DNA of 38,316 bases from assembly GCA_030037705.1 (NCBI GenBank), contig JASHQE010000304.1, forward strand, positions 1 through 38,316, given 5' to 3'. Each line of letters opens with the position of its first letter. Within the stretch, counting starts at the first letter, position 1. The DNA comes from Acidobacteriaceae bacterium. GTDB lineage: Bacteria > Acidobacteriota > Terriglobia > Terriglobales > Acidobacteriaceae. The translations under genes were made by a program, and so were the position numbers. Below the pieces are notes generated by a model. That model was not told where the DNA came from and ran no database searches. It was given only the letters and a program-made list of their open reading frames with translations. Shown piece after piece: positions 16,237-24,838 of the stretch.

Positions 16237-17613
16237 ATGAGCAGTGAACTCAAACAATCGGACCACACAACCGATTCCTTGCCGAGTGGAACCAAGGGCC
16301 ACCCCGAACCGTCCCGATCTTCGCACTCGGAGCCTGATCATGCCGCGGTAAACCACGAATTAGAACTGATCGTCGCTAGCCCCTTCTTTCATGCCAGCAA
16401 GCGCAGCCAGCAATTCTTGAAGTACGTCGTGCAATATCGGCTGGGTGGGAATGAAGAGCCGCTGAAGGAACGCACGATAGGCACCATGCTCTACAACCGG
16501 CCTGCCGACTATGCGACCGGCGACGACTCGGTGGTGCGTGTTCAGGCTAGCGAGGTCCGGCGGAGACTTGAACAGTATTATCAGGAGCCACCCACGGATT
16601 CACTTGTTCGTATTGAGCTTCCTCTCGGATCCTATGCGCCGGAATTTCGTTGGGTTTTGCCCCACCGCCTGCTCGAGGACCAGAGTACCCTTCGGCGCGC
16701 TCATGCGATCAAAACCGGTGCTATTCTCGAACAGAATTCTTCTTTTGTCCCGCTCAATCGCAAGCGTAGCGCTTGGGTCATAGGTCTGGGCTGTGCCCTG
16801 CTGGTGGCTGGGATTCTCACGGGCTCCTGGATCTACCAAAAAAGAGCATCGAAATTGATACTCACCCAATTCTGGTCTCCTATCTTTACTTCCTCGAAAC
16901 CGCTCCTCATCTGTCTGCCCAAGACGGTCCTTTACAGACCCTCGATCGCGCTGTACGAGCGAAGCGCAAAGACGACGGGAGAGTTCGACAACGAAGTAGA
17001 TCGAATGAATGGACGGCCTCACTTGAATCCTGATGACATGGTGCATTGGGGCGACATGATCGAATACCACGACTTTGGCTTGGGCAAAGGCGACGTGGAA
17101 GCCGCATTCCGTCTCTCGGGTCTGCTCGCCAAACTGGGAAAAGACACGGAACTGAGGATTGGCAGCGATTATGGCTGGGACGACTTGCGCAACGCCCCGG
17201 CAGTAGTCATAGGCGCCTTCAGTAATCCATGGACCATGAAGATCACGTCAGGACTGCACTTTACCTTTGCTGAACACCAGCCCGGACTATTTCGGATTCA
17301 GGAGCAGGGCCCGGCGGGACGAGCGTGGTTCCCGCAGTTTGACCCGCGGACTGCCATTCTCACGAGCGACTATGGTCTTGTTACCAGGCTGGTAAACTCC
17401 AGCACCGGTCAATTCGTGGTGTGCGTCGCGGGCATTACTGCGCCTGGTTCCGAGGCTGCTGCAGAGGTGGCCGCAAAGCAGGAATATTTGCAGGAAGCGC
17501 TTCGCAATGCTCCGTCCGACTGGCCCAGGAAAAATGTACAGATTGTTGTGAAGGCCACTGTAATTGATGCTGTTGCCGGCCCTCCCGAAATCGTCGCAGT
17601 CTATGTTTGGTAG
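16237..17613 (+). CDS. Single-pass membrane protein with acidobacterial regulator-like N-terminal domain
   Basis: This 458-residue protein (ATG 16237; a GTG at 16228 is in frame) has three parts. Cytosolic residues of about 35-140 carry a pattern seen in many acidobacterial proteins (FLKYVVQYRLGG, LKERTIG, VVRVQASEVRRRLEQYY), ending in VRIELPLGSYAPEF. That ending resembles the wing of OmpR/ToxR-type winged helices. One membrane helix lies at about 185-207 (WVIGLGCALLVAGILTGSWIY). A periplasmic domain of about 250 residues follows, with no family I can name. A ToxR-like membrane-bound transcription regulator is the most likely reading. It is divergent from the TonB-dependent receptor, which it may control. 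Function is inferred; no DNA-binding data exist. Confidence 0.7.
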   Translation: MSSELKQSDHTTDSLPSGTKGHPEPSRSSHSEPDHAAVNHELELIVASPFFHASKRSQQFLKYVVQYRLGGNEEPLKERTIGTMLYNRPADYATGDDSVVRVQASEVRRRLEQYYQEPPTDSLVRIELPLGSYAPEFRWVLPHRLLEDQSTLRRAHAIKTGAILEQNSSFVPLNRKRSAWVIGLGCALLVAGILTGSWIYQKRASKLILTQFWSPIFTSSKPLLICLPKTVLYRPSIALYERSAKTTGEFDNEVDRMNGRPHLNPDDMVHWGDMIEYHDFGLGKGDVEAAFRLSGLLAKLGKDTELRIGSDYGWDDLRNAPAVVIGAFSNPWTMKITSGLHFTFAEHQPGLFRIQEQGPAGRAWFPQFDPRTAILTSDYGLVTRLVNSSTGQFVVCVAGITAPGSEAAAEVAAKQEYLQEALRNAPSDWPRKNVQIVVKATVIDAVAGPPEIVAVYVW

Positions 17614-17648
17614 CTGGGTTGGGTAGCTGGCCCGCTTGCAAATGGCGC

Positions 17649-17678
17649 TTGACAGTGAAATTTTGAACTTCCTATATT
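17649..17678 (+). promoter_or_regulatory. Sigma-70-like promoter of the AP-fold/partner unit
   Basis: TTGACA (17649-17654) and TATATT (17673-17678) are separated by 18 nt, matching 6/6 and 5/6 of consensus. The start codon of the next gene is at 17809, giving a 5' leader of about 120 nt. Confidence 0.65.
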
Positions 17679-17808
17679 GATCTCTTGGCGCCCAACCGAT
17701 GGAATGGCGGTTCCCAATTTTCTTTGACGCCGCCCGTCGGCTACAGCTTTTGAGAGCGGATTTTTCCCAGGTAAGTCCGCACTCTTTGCTGATCGCCGTG
17801 GAGAGTTC

Positions 17809-18951
17809 ATGAATGAACATCAGAGATTGAGCTTGAGCCGGCGCGATTTCCTCCTGAGCACGATCGGCGCCACGACTTCCCTATACTGTTCCCATCCGCT
17901 CCGCGCCTTTGCCTCGACCAACAGCACAAGACAAAAAGCAATTATCATCACGTTCGGCGGCGGAGCACGAGACGACGAAACCTTTTCAGTCGATGGACAG
18001 CAGTACATTCCCAACCTGCTGAATACGCTTGCCCCTCAATCCTGCTTCTTCACTCAGGTCATCAATCGTGGAATCCTTGGGCACTATGTGGCCACGGCCA
18101 GCATCGCCACAGGAGCTTACGAAACCTTCGATAATTTTGTGGCTCAGCCGCCTGCGCATCCTACGATCTTCGAATATTTCCGCAAAGACCTTCGCCGGCC
18201 ACGCGAGGATGCATGGCTGATCGCTCCGGGGAACCTGTTTGCGCAAATGGGTGCAAGCCACAATCGCCGCTACGGTCCAGACGCCGGCGCCGAAGTCATC
18301 CTTCCCAAACAATTGCTCGCTGCTGCGCTCGGCCCTCAAGCTCCGCAGCTCGATGCCTATCCTGACCTGCTGCGCGACAATTACGAGAGACCGGATATGA
18401 CAGCCGGCCAGAATCAGGATCAGGACGAGATGGAGCGTATCGTTCACCGCCTCAATCTTGATCCGGCCGATCTGCGCACACAGGCCGCCACGCTGCACAG
18501 CCCGGATGAGCTCTCTGTCTATATGACAAAGCATGTGATGCGGACCTTTGCTCCATCGCTGCTGTTTCTCACTTTGCACGATATTGATGTCGCCCATTCG
18601 GGCGCTTACTCGCTTTATCTTGAGGGCATCCGCCGTACGGATCGGCTCTGCGCGGACATGTGGGCGGAGATCCAGAGCAACCCGGAATACAAGGACAAAA
18701 CGACACTGTTCATCATGCCCGACTTTGGCCGCGACGGAGACAACGACCCTGGAGGGAACGGATTTCAGCACCATCGCACCGGCAGCGCATCGGCGCGAAC
18801 CACGTGGATGATGGCGCTTGGCCCCGCGGTTCGCCAAAAAACAGTCATCGAACGCCCGATCGAGTCCATCGATCTCGCGGCCGCCGTCTCCGGCGTGCTG
18901 GGCTTCGATGCGGGGCTGGTGCAAGGGAAACGCATACCGGAGCTGGCCTGA
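17809..18951 (+). CDS. Tat-exported alkaline-phosphatase-superfamily protein
   Basis: This 380-residue protein starts with a twin-arginine signal (SRRDFLLSTIGA at 10-21) and is probably periplasmic. The body looks like the alkaline-phosphatase/sulfatase fold. An early metal-binding strand reads IIITFGGGARDDE (about 45-57), GHYVATASIATG at 91-102 resembles the nucleophile region, and late ligands sit in LHDIDVAHSG (D258, D260, H263), MPDFGRDGD (D305, D309, D311) and FQHHRTG (H321, H322). It is shorter than classical sulfatases and lacks the C-x-P-x-R sulfatase motif, so phosphoester hydrolysis is more likely than sulfate-ester hydrolysis. It is coupled by a TGATG overlap to the next gene. Substrate unknown. 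Confidence 0.72.
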   Translation: MNEHQRLSLSRRDFLLSTIGATTSLYCSHPLRAFASTNSTRQKAIIITFGGGARDDETFSVDGQQYIPNLLNTLAPQSCFFTQVINRGILGHYVATASIATGAYETFDNFVAQPPAHPTIFEYFRKDLRRPREDAWLIAPGNLFAQMGASHNRRYGPDAGAEVILPKQLLAAALGPQAPQLDAYPDLLRDNYERPDMTAGQNQDQDEMERIVHRLNLDPADLRTQAATLHSPDELSVYMTKHVMRTFAPSLLFLTLHDIDVAHSGAYSLYLEGIRRTDRLCADMWAEIQSNPEYKDKTTLFIMPDFGRDGDNDPGGNGFQHHRTGSASARTTWMMALGPAVRQKTVIERPIESIDLAAAVSGVLGFDAGLVQGKRIPELA

Positions 18952-20165
18952 TGAGCACGTGGTTGACCGCCGGAAATTTCTCTGCCTACCCTCCGCAGGG
19001 CAGGGATCTGGCTACTTCGCATATTGCGGCGTTGCGTCAGATCCCCGCGGCTCTCCTCCCGGTCTTCCTTGTCGACCTGAAAGTTTATGACTGGAAGTTT
19101 CCCATTGAGCAACAGGAAATTGCTAAGCGCATCGAGTTTGCGGGAGCTAATCCATCTTCTCTCGCAGGATTTCGTAACATCGTGGTGCCTCCGGCCTTAG
19201 ACAGCCCGGAGAAGGTCGCTGATCCACAGCAGTTTCTCGCAGAGATGACGGCTTACCTTTGGTCCTCTTTGCAAATGGATGCATACCGCTCGGCCGCAAA
19301 CCAATTTGTGGCTCTTTTTGCGGCAACTGAACAATCCACGCATCTGGCCCTGCATCCGGCGCTGCCGCGTCTGGTAATGATCTGCGTGGGGAAGGATGCA
19401 AAACCACCCGCTTATCCGCTGTTTCAGAAGCTTCGCCGCTTCGGGCAGATGCGCACCAATGTCCGCCCGGATGGCGCGGCGGAAGCCCTCATCGCCGCAC
19501 TGCGTCAGCGCGCTGAAAGCCATCCTGCGCCTTACGCCCACTGGTACGTGGATGGCGGGAATCCATTGCCTGGATTTGCTGCCGCGGGAGTGACACAGAT
19601 CTTTTATCCTGCACTTGCGCCCTTGAACGAGCAGATTCTTGCACGCATGGAGTCTTGCATCGAGGCCGGCACAGGACCTGAGGTGATGCACAGTCAATTG
19701 GCGGAGCTAAGCGAGCATACTCCTTTGGAGAATGCGTCTCTCGCAGATCCTTGCCTGCAACATTTTGCGGTTTCCCTGCTCACGGAAGGTTCAGGAACGC
19801 AGATTTTTAGCACCAGTTTCGTGCAATGGGCCACACGCGAGATTCTTCGCCGTGCTCAGCCGGCGACTCTGCTGGTGCGGTTTGCTCCACGTCAGCGGCA
19901 GAAATCATTCAATGCCATGGTAGCGGCGGCCGCGAGTGCGACCGATCTTGATCCTGATGGATCCCTGATCGACGCGGACATGAGTGCGTATTATGCCTAC
20001 CTCGAATTGATGCGCTTGCCCGCATCGGAAAATTCAGCCTTCCTTGTCTGGTTCGAGAACCATTCACAGGTTTTTGTCGCAGGCCGCAGCATTCCGGCGG
20101 GGACCACGAGCGATTCGCCGACGACCATCGTCGATTTGACTATGGAGTTGCTGAATCACGCTTAA
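18951..20165 (+). CDS. Conserved hypothetical protein, partner of the AP-fold enzyme
   Basis: I do not recognise this 404-residue protein. It starts at ATG 18951, overlapping the previous stop by one base (TGATG). The frame is open further upstream but only inside the preceding gene. It has no signal peptide or membrane helix, so it should stay in the cytoplasm. The C-terminal third (FLVWFENHSQVFVAGRSIP, then DLTMELLNHA) and a central YAHWYVDGGNPLPGF stretch look like conserved blocks. The coupling implies it acts with, or balances, the exported hydrolase. There is no catalytic motif I can name. Confidence 0.6.
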   Translation: MSTWLTAGNFSAYPPQGRDLATSHIAALRQIPAALLPVFLVDLKVYDWKFPIEQQEIAKRIEFAGANPSSLAGFRNIVVPPALDSPEKVADPQQFLAEMTAYLWSSLQMDAYRSAANQFVALFAATEQSTHLALHPALPRLVMICVGKDAKPPAYPLFQKLRRFGQMRTNVRPDGAAEALIAALRQRAESHPAPYAHWYVDGGNPLPGFAAAGVTQIFYPALAPLNEQILARMESCIEAGTGPEVMHSQLAELSEHTPLENASLADPCLQHFAVSLLTEGSGTQIFSTSFVQWATREILRRAQPATLLVRFAPRQRQKSFNAMVAAAASATDLDPDGSLIDADMSAYYAYLELMRLPASENSAFLVWFENHSQVFVAGRSIPAGTTSDSPTTIVDLTMELLNHA

Positions 20166-20352
20166 CTGCCGGGCCGCATTCATTGTCATAAACCTTCAGG
20201 CTGCAGCCGTCTCCATGGTGAGACCATACGAGCAGTGTGTGCAGAAATGTTTTCGACCGTTAATTCTTCAACAAGATACGGGAGTTTTTAGCCGTTCCGG
20301 TATAACCTTCGCGCGGCTGGTGCATCTTAGAGTGAGGGGCTCAAACGGGTTA

Positions 20353-20382
20353 TTGACAAGGATTTCCCGGCGGGCCTATCGT
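20353..20382 (+). promoter_or_regulatory. Possible promoter of the 20414 gene
   Basis: TTGACA (20353-20358) is followed after 18 nt by TATCGT (20377-20382), a 4/6 match to the -10. It argues for translation starting at 20414 and not at the GTG at 20381. Confidence 0.4.
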
Positions 20383-20413
20383 GTCTAAGTTTTTGGGAAA
20401 GGAAGGAAGCAAG

Positions 20414-20971
20414 ATGGTCGCCTATTTTCAGCTCCAGCCCGCGGAAGCGGAACTTCAGGAGCTGGCGGAGCAATACTGGCAGAAAGCAGGACGAAAAGAA
20501 CAAGAACTTGAAAAAGCAGCTTTTGAGGCTGGCGAATCGATCCGGAATGGCGATTTTACGCTGGCGAATCTAGAAGCAATCGTGCGCTGGAAGTCCGAAC
20601 GCGCAGTCCAATATCTAATTGGCAACAGCAGTGAGAAGATTCGGCGGGTCCTGGCGGTTGCTACGAAGCCCGAGGCGTCGACGGAAACCGCAATGAACGC
20701 CCTCCTGGAACTTCACGGAGTAGATATTCCGGTGGCTTCGGCGATCCTGGCAGCTATCTACCCTGAGCGGTACACGGTGCTGGATTTTCGCGCGCTGGAA
20801 GCGCTGGGGCACGCACGCCATGATATTCACTTTTATGAGGAATACGTGGCTTTTTGCAAGCGCCTTGCAGAAAGTAACATCGTGAAGCCGCAGAGCAATC
20901 TGCCGGCGCCCACGCCCCTGCGCACGCTGGACCGGGCGCTTTGGGAGTGGACGAGGAGCCAGACGGGCTGA
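20414..20971 (+). CDS. Conserved hypothetical protein with helix-hairpin-helix-like core
   Basis: This is a soluble protein of about 185 residues. ATG 20414 is chosen because GGAAGGAAG lies just upstream and a promoter-like pair covers the alternative GTG at 20381. A glutamate-rich helical N-terminus precedes a block reading LLELHGVDIPVASAILAAIY and then YTVLDFRALEALG. That block resembles the helix-hairpin-helix segment of DNA-glycosylase-like folds. No catalytic Lys/Asp pair can be claimed. It lies 37 nt before kdsA in the same direction. Function unknown; nucleic-acid binding is a guess from the fold-like pattern. Confidence 0.6.
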   Translation: MVAYFQLQPAEAELQELAEQYWQKAGRKEQELEKAAFEAGESIRNGDFTLANLEAIVRWKSERAVQYLIGNSSEKIRRVLAVATKPEASTETAMNALLELHGVDIPVASAILAAIYPERYTVLDFRALEALGHARHDIHFYEEYVAFCKRLAESNIVKPQSNLPAPTPLRTLDRALWEWTRSQTG

Positions 20972-21008
20972 CAAGTGGAGGAACGCCGGCCAGAGTAGAA
21001 TCGCCTCT

Positions 21009-21836
21009 GTGAGCAACTCCTTTGAAATAGGGCCGGTTCAGGTAGGTTCGGGCCGGCTTTTTCTCGTCGCCGGCCCGTGTGTGATTGAGAGCGAAGCACA
21101 TGCGGTAAAGATGGCCGACGCGATGCAGCGCACCGCTTCCGATCTGGGTATTCCGTTTGTCTTCAAAGCCAGCTACGACAAAGCGAATCGCACCAGCGTA
21201 AAGAGCTTCCGCGGGCCTGGCCTGAAGGAGGGTGTGCGCATCCTCGGCAAAATAGCCAGGGACACGGGCCTGCCGGTTCTCACCGACGTGCATGAGCCGG
21301 GCCACTGCGAAGTCGCCGCTGAAGCTGTCGATGTTCTCCAGATTCCCGCCTTTCTCTGCCGGCAAACGGACCTGCTCGTCGCCGCAGGCAAAACCGGCCG
21401 GGCCGTAAACATCAAGAAAGGCCAGTTCGTGGCCCCATGGGACATGAGCCATCCAGTCGAAAAGGTGCGCTCGACAGGGAACGAACGAGTCTTTCTGACG
21501 GAGCGCGGTTCGAGTTTTGGCTACAACACGCTGGTCGTGGATTTCCGGTCTCTCTCCATCATGCGCGATCTCGCGCCGGTGGTCTTTGACGGTACCCATT
21601 CTGTGCAGCAGCCTTCGGCAGCGAATGGCGTCAGCGGCGGCCAGCCGGAGTTTATTCCACTGCTGGCGCGGGCAGCCGTGGCTGCTGGTGTGGATGGAAT
21701 CTTTCTTGAAGTCCACGATGACCCTGCGAACGCCAAATCGGATGGCGCAAATGCCCTGGATTTGAAGCTGCTCAGGCCGCTTCTGGAGACACTGCTGGCG
21801 ATTCAGGAGGCAACTCATCGTGCAACCCTAGCCTAG
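21009..21836 (+). CDS. kdsA: 3-deoxy-8-phosphooctulonate synthase (metal-dependent type)
   Basis: This 275-residue cytosolic enzyme condenses phosphoenolpyruvate with arabinose 5-phosphate to make KDO 8-phosphate for lipopolysaccharide core synthesis. The start is GTG 21009. Metal ligands are visible as C24 (AGPCVIESE), H197 (DGTHSVQ), E234 (FLEVHDDP) and D245. The cysteine, where E. coli-type enzymes have Asn, marks the metal-dependent class. KANRTSVKSFRGPG (58-71) is the substrate loop. The stop TAG lies inside the left terminal inverted repeat of the element at 21831-21991. Its presence shows an LPS-making diderm. Confidence 0.96.
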   Translation: MSNSFEIGPVQVGSGRLFLVAGPCVIESEAHAVKMADAMQRTASDLGIPFVFKASYDKANRTSVKSFRGPGLKEGVRILGKIARDTGLPVLTDVHEPGHCEVAAEAVDVLQIPAFLCRQTDLLVAAGKTGRAVNIKKGQFVAPWDMSHPVEKVRSTGNERVFLTERGSSFGYNTLVVDFRSLSIMRDLAPVVFDGTHSVQQPSAANGVSGGQPEFIPLLARAAVAAGVDGIFLEVHDDPANAKSDGANALDLKLLRPLLETLLAIQEATHRATLA

Positions 21837-21991
21837 GCAGTGTCTGATGAATTACGGAGCGAGAGGTTTTGTAACAGGGCATGGCTTCAGCCATGCCGAA
21901 AAAGCTCAAAATTCGAAGGGGTTTTAACCCTTGAGGGATGTTCTTTGCCCGGCAAACAGGTGTCCTCCGATTCGTCAGACACTGTCTAAGG
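21831..21991. repeat. 161-bp terminal-inverted-repeat element between convergent genes
   Basis: The left end (21831-21852, containing CAGTGTCTGATGAAT) and the reverse complement of the right end (21970-21991, containing CAGTGTCTGACGAAT) agree at 18 of 22 positions. Inside are two hairpins: GGCATGGC-TTCA-GCCATGCC at 21878-21897 and AAGGG/CCCTT at 21916-21932. The element has no coding capacity. Both flanking stop codons, kdsA TAG at 21834-21836 and comEC TAG at 21988-21986, fall inside the terminal repeats. It looks like a MITE or REP-type element that may serve as a bidirectional transcript end. Confidence 0.7.
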
Positions 21992-24718
21992 CATTGTCCA
22001 GTCGCATTCAAAATCGGGCGCGACCGTTTTTCCGTCAAGGACAAAGCACGAAAGGCCGTTGATATCCGTGCGCAGCGTGCGGACGCGCGCGGCTTGCAAC
22101 TCGGCGAGCACCTCCTGCCGGGGATGGCCGTACCGGTTATGCAAACCGCAGGAGATGACGGCCCACTGCGGGGCAACGCGAGCCAGAAACTCGGGCTGCG
22201 TGGATGTGATGCTGCCGTGATGGCCAACTTTGAGCAGAGTGCTCGATAAATCGGGTTCTGCGAGCATGGCTTGCTCGATGGGCGCTTCGGCGTCACCTTC
22301 AAGCAATACCGAGCTGGCGCCGTAGACCACATGCAGCACGAGCGAATCGTTGTTCGAGACGTCAAGACCGGGGCGATAATCGCGGAACGGCGCCAGAACC
22401 TGGATCTGCGTCCCGCCAAACGGAAACGCATCGGCAGCACGCAACGATCGAACCGTCACGCGTAAGTTGGACGCCTCCGCGAGCAGCGCATTGTAAGCCG
22501 GCGTTGAAGGATTGTTGCCCACCCACAATGCGTCCGGATGGAAGTTACGCAGAATTGCCGGCATTCCGCCCATGTGATCGGAGTGAGCGTGCGTGAGAGC
22601 CACTGCATCAAGATGGCGAATGCCACGCGCCCACAGCGCCGGGGAAACAACTTCTTCACCAATATCGAACTCCTGCGGCGCCTGCCGCGGCCCTCCACCC
22701 AAGCCGCCGGCGTCGACGAGGAGGGTTTTGCCGTCGGGCGTGATCAGCAGGAGCGAGTCGCCTTGGCCGACATCGATGGCTTCTACGAGCAATGCGCCGC
22801 GCGGGCGCTCTACCGGGCGCGGAACAACTGCGGCTATCCCGGCCAGCAGCAGAGCGAGTGGGGCGAGGCGGCACGGCCATCTTCGGCTGGTCGTAAGGTT
22901 GAGTCGCGCCAGTGCGATGCTCACTGCCAGCAGCGCGCAAAAAGCCGCTATCTGCCAAAGAAGCGGGGTCGGAATGCGCCAGTCTCCGAGGGAGAATGAG
23001 CCGAAGAGGCGCACGAGTCCGACGCCGAGATGCAGCATGAGTGCGGTGACGGCTGCCGGCCATACGGCGGCAGCGGGCCAAACAATAAGGGCGAGCAGAG
23101 CCAGCAGCGCAGCCGGCAAGAGAATGGCAAGCAGAGGCAGAATCAGCAGATTGACCGGCAATGCGAAAAGCGTGATGCGATGGAAATAGACCGCCATCGG
23201 CAGGGTCATGGCGAGCTCTATGATGCAGGAGACGAAGACGACTTCAACGAATCGCAGGATGGCGCGGACGGTCCAGGGAAAAAGACGCCAGCCGATTGTC
23301 TTGTTTGCGGCGGCTTGCAGGCGCAGTGCGAGCATCCGCAGAGCTACGCGGAAATGCGCGGATTCGGGCGCAAGCTTCACGTCGATTGCCACAAGCCGGA
23401 GATCGTGCGTGGCTCTGATATACGGATGGATAGTCGCCGCCAGCAGCGGAGTAGTGATGCCGGCAATGGCGATAACCGCAAGCAACGTCATTTGCAGGCT
23501 CGCGTCGAAGAGGCTGCGTGGGCTCACGGCCAGCAGGCACAGCGCGGCAAAACCAACCATGTTGAGCGGCCTGCGCTCGCGATAGACGAGCCGGCCCAAC
23601 AGATACAAAGTGACCATCCATAAAGAACGCTGCACCGGAGTGGCGAAGCCGGTGAAGAGCGCGTAAGCAAAAGAGACTGCGATGGTGAGAAATGTGGCGG
23701 GCGCACGCGGAAGACGCAAACGGCGCGCGATCCAGAAGATGCAGCCGGCGACAACGGCCAGATGAAAACCGGAGACCACGAGCATGTGAAATGAGCCGGT
23801 GCGCTCAAAGCCGACGCGGAGATGCGCAGTGAGGTAATTGCGATCGCCGGCGATCATGGCGGCCAACATGGCGGCGTCGTCCGGAGTGAGGCGCAGTGGA
23901 GAGGGGAAACTGCGCATAGCTTCCGGAAGCGCCAGCAAGCGTGTGGTAGAGGCATGCTGCCATCTGCTGATCCGGCAGCTAAGGAATCCTCCCGGCGCTA
24001 TACCGAGCCGCTGCACTCGATCGATAGTTACAGCGGCCGTCGAGGTGATGCCTTGATCAAGCAGATAATCGGCGCGGCTCCAGACGCCGGGATCGCGATA
24101 TGTTTCCGGTGGCAGCAGGCGCACCACGGCGCGGATGCGCTCGCCGCAGCGAAACGGCTGGAGGGAATCCTCTGCGCTCGGCCAGCGAACGGTCAAGCGA
24201 ACACCACCTGTTGTGGAGATCTGCGCGTCAGAAGCGTCGTCAATCTGCTCGATACTCGAAATGCGCAAGTCGACGCGCTGCGAGAGCGATTGGATGCCGG
24301 GCTCATCGACACTTTGTTCCGGTTCGGCGCGGATGGTTCCCGTATCGATAACAGTGCCTTCGATGGTGCGCAGCAGATTGTCTGAGAGCGCGGCTAATTC
24401 TGGAGCAGGTGCGGGCTGTGGCTGTAGCCACGCGCACCACGCGCCAAGCAGCAGCCATAGCGCAGCCAGCGGAGCCCAAGCGATGCGCTGGGCACGGAGC
24501 GCAGCAAGACAGCAGAGTGCGCCGATAGGAAAAAGCGCGATCAGAACCAGGCTGGGGCATAGCCAAAGCCAATGCGCCGCTGCGATGCCGGCCGCAAAGA
24601 GCCATGCAGCGTGGAAGAGCGGCACAGTGCAAACATTGCCTGTGGGCCGTCCGTTGATGACGGAATCCAATTGCATGCTGAAATGAGGGAGAGTTGTTGA
24701 CAGTAAGCCTATCAGCAA
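21986..24718 (-). CDS. comEC: ComEC/Rec2-type DNA uptake channel
   Basis: This 910-residue membrane protein carries transforming single-stranded DNA across the cytoplasmic membrane. The order is N-terminal helices, a DUF4131/OB-like domain (about 100-260), the polytopic competence domain (about 280-610; SFHMLVVSGFHLAVVAGCIFW), then a metallo-beta-lactamase-like domain (about 640-900) with ALTHAHSDHMGGM. The retained HxHxDH motif suggests an active nuclease-type domain. An ATG at 24676 is an alternative start. The stop codon lies within a terminal inverted repeat shared with kdsA. No other competence genes are in the window. Confidence 0.93.
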   Translation of the reverse strand: MLIGLLSTTLPHFSMQLDSVINGRPTGNVCTVPLFHAAWLFAAGIAAAHWLWLCPSLVLIALFPIGALCCLAALRAQRIAWAPLAALWLLLGAWCAWLQPQPAPAPELAALSDNLLRTIEGTVIDTGTIRAEPEQSVDEPGIQSLSQRVDLRISSIEQIDDASDAQISTTGGVRLTVRWPSAEDSLQPFRCGERIRAVVRLLPPETYRDPGVWSRADYLLDQGITSTAAVTIDRVQRLGIAPGGFLSCRISRWQHASTTRLLALPEAMRSFPSPLRLTPDDAAMLAAMIAGDRNYLTAHLRVGFERTGSFHMLVVSGFHLAVVAGCIFWIARRLRLPRAPATFLTIAVSFAYALFTGFATPVQRSLWMVTLYLLGRLVYRERRPLNMVGFAALCLLAVSPRSLFDASLQMTLLAVIAIAGITTPLLAATIHPYIRATHDLRLVAIDVKLAPESAHFRVALRMLALRLQAAANKTIGWRLFPWTVRAILRFVEVVFVSCIIELAMTLPMAVYFHRITLFALPVNLLILPLLAILLPAALLALLALIVWPAAAVWPAAVTALMLHLGVGLVRLFGSFSLGDWRIPTPLLWQIAAFCALLAVSIALARLNLTTSRRWPCRLAPLALLLAGIAAVVPRPVERPRGALLVEAIDVGQGDSLLLITPDGKTLLVDAGGLGGGPRQAPQEFDIGEEVVSPALWARGIRHLDAVALTHAHSDHMGGMPAILRNFHPDALWVGNNPSTPAYNALLAEASNLRVTVRSLRAADAFPFGGTQIQVLAPFRDYRPGLDVSNNDSLVLHVVYGASSVLLEGDAEAPIEQAMLAEPDLSSTLLKVGHHGSITSTQPEFLARVAPQWAVISCGLHNRYGHPRQEVLAELQAARVRTLRTDINGLSCFVLDGKTVAPDFECDWTMP

Positions 24719-24729
24719 TCCGGTCTATA

Positions 24730-24838
24730 GCAAAACCAGGGTAGATGCATCCCGAAGCGACAGTGCTCAAGTCGACGCGACCAACAGAGAGCAGCGACCC
24801 AGAATAAATTCAACAGGACACAGTAACCCTGGTTTTGC
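24730..24838. repeat. Long-range inverted repeat between rlmD-type gene and comEC
   Basis: GCAAAACCAGGGT (24730-24742) and ACCCTGGTTTTGC (24826-24838) are exact 13-bp complements, 83 nt apart. The right arm codes for the last residues of the methyltransferase. They could fold into a hairpin at the operon junction. Confidence 0.5.

Noticed and set aside
17986-18924. Open frame of 312 codons opposite the AP-fold gene
   Set aside because: The plus strand has a Tat signal, metal ligands, promoter and coupling; the minus frame has none of these.
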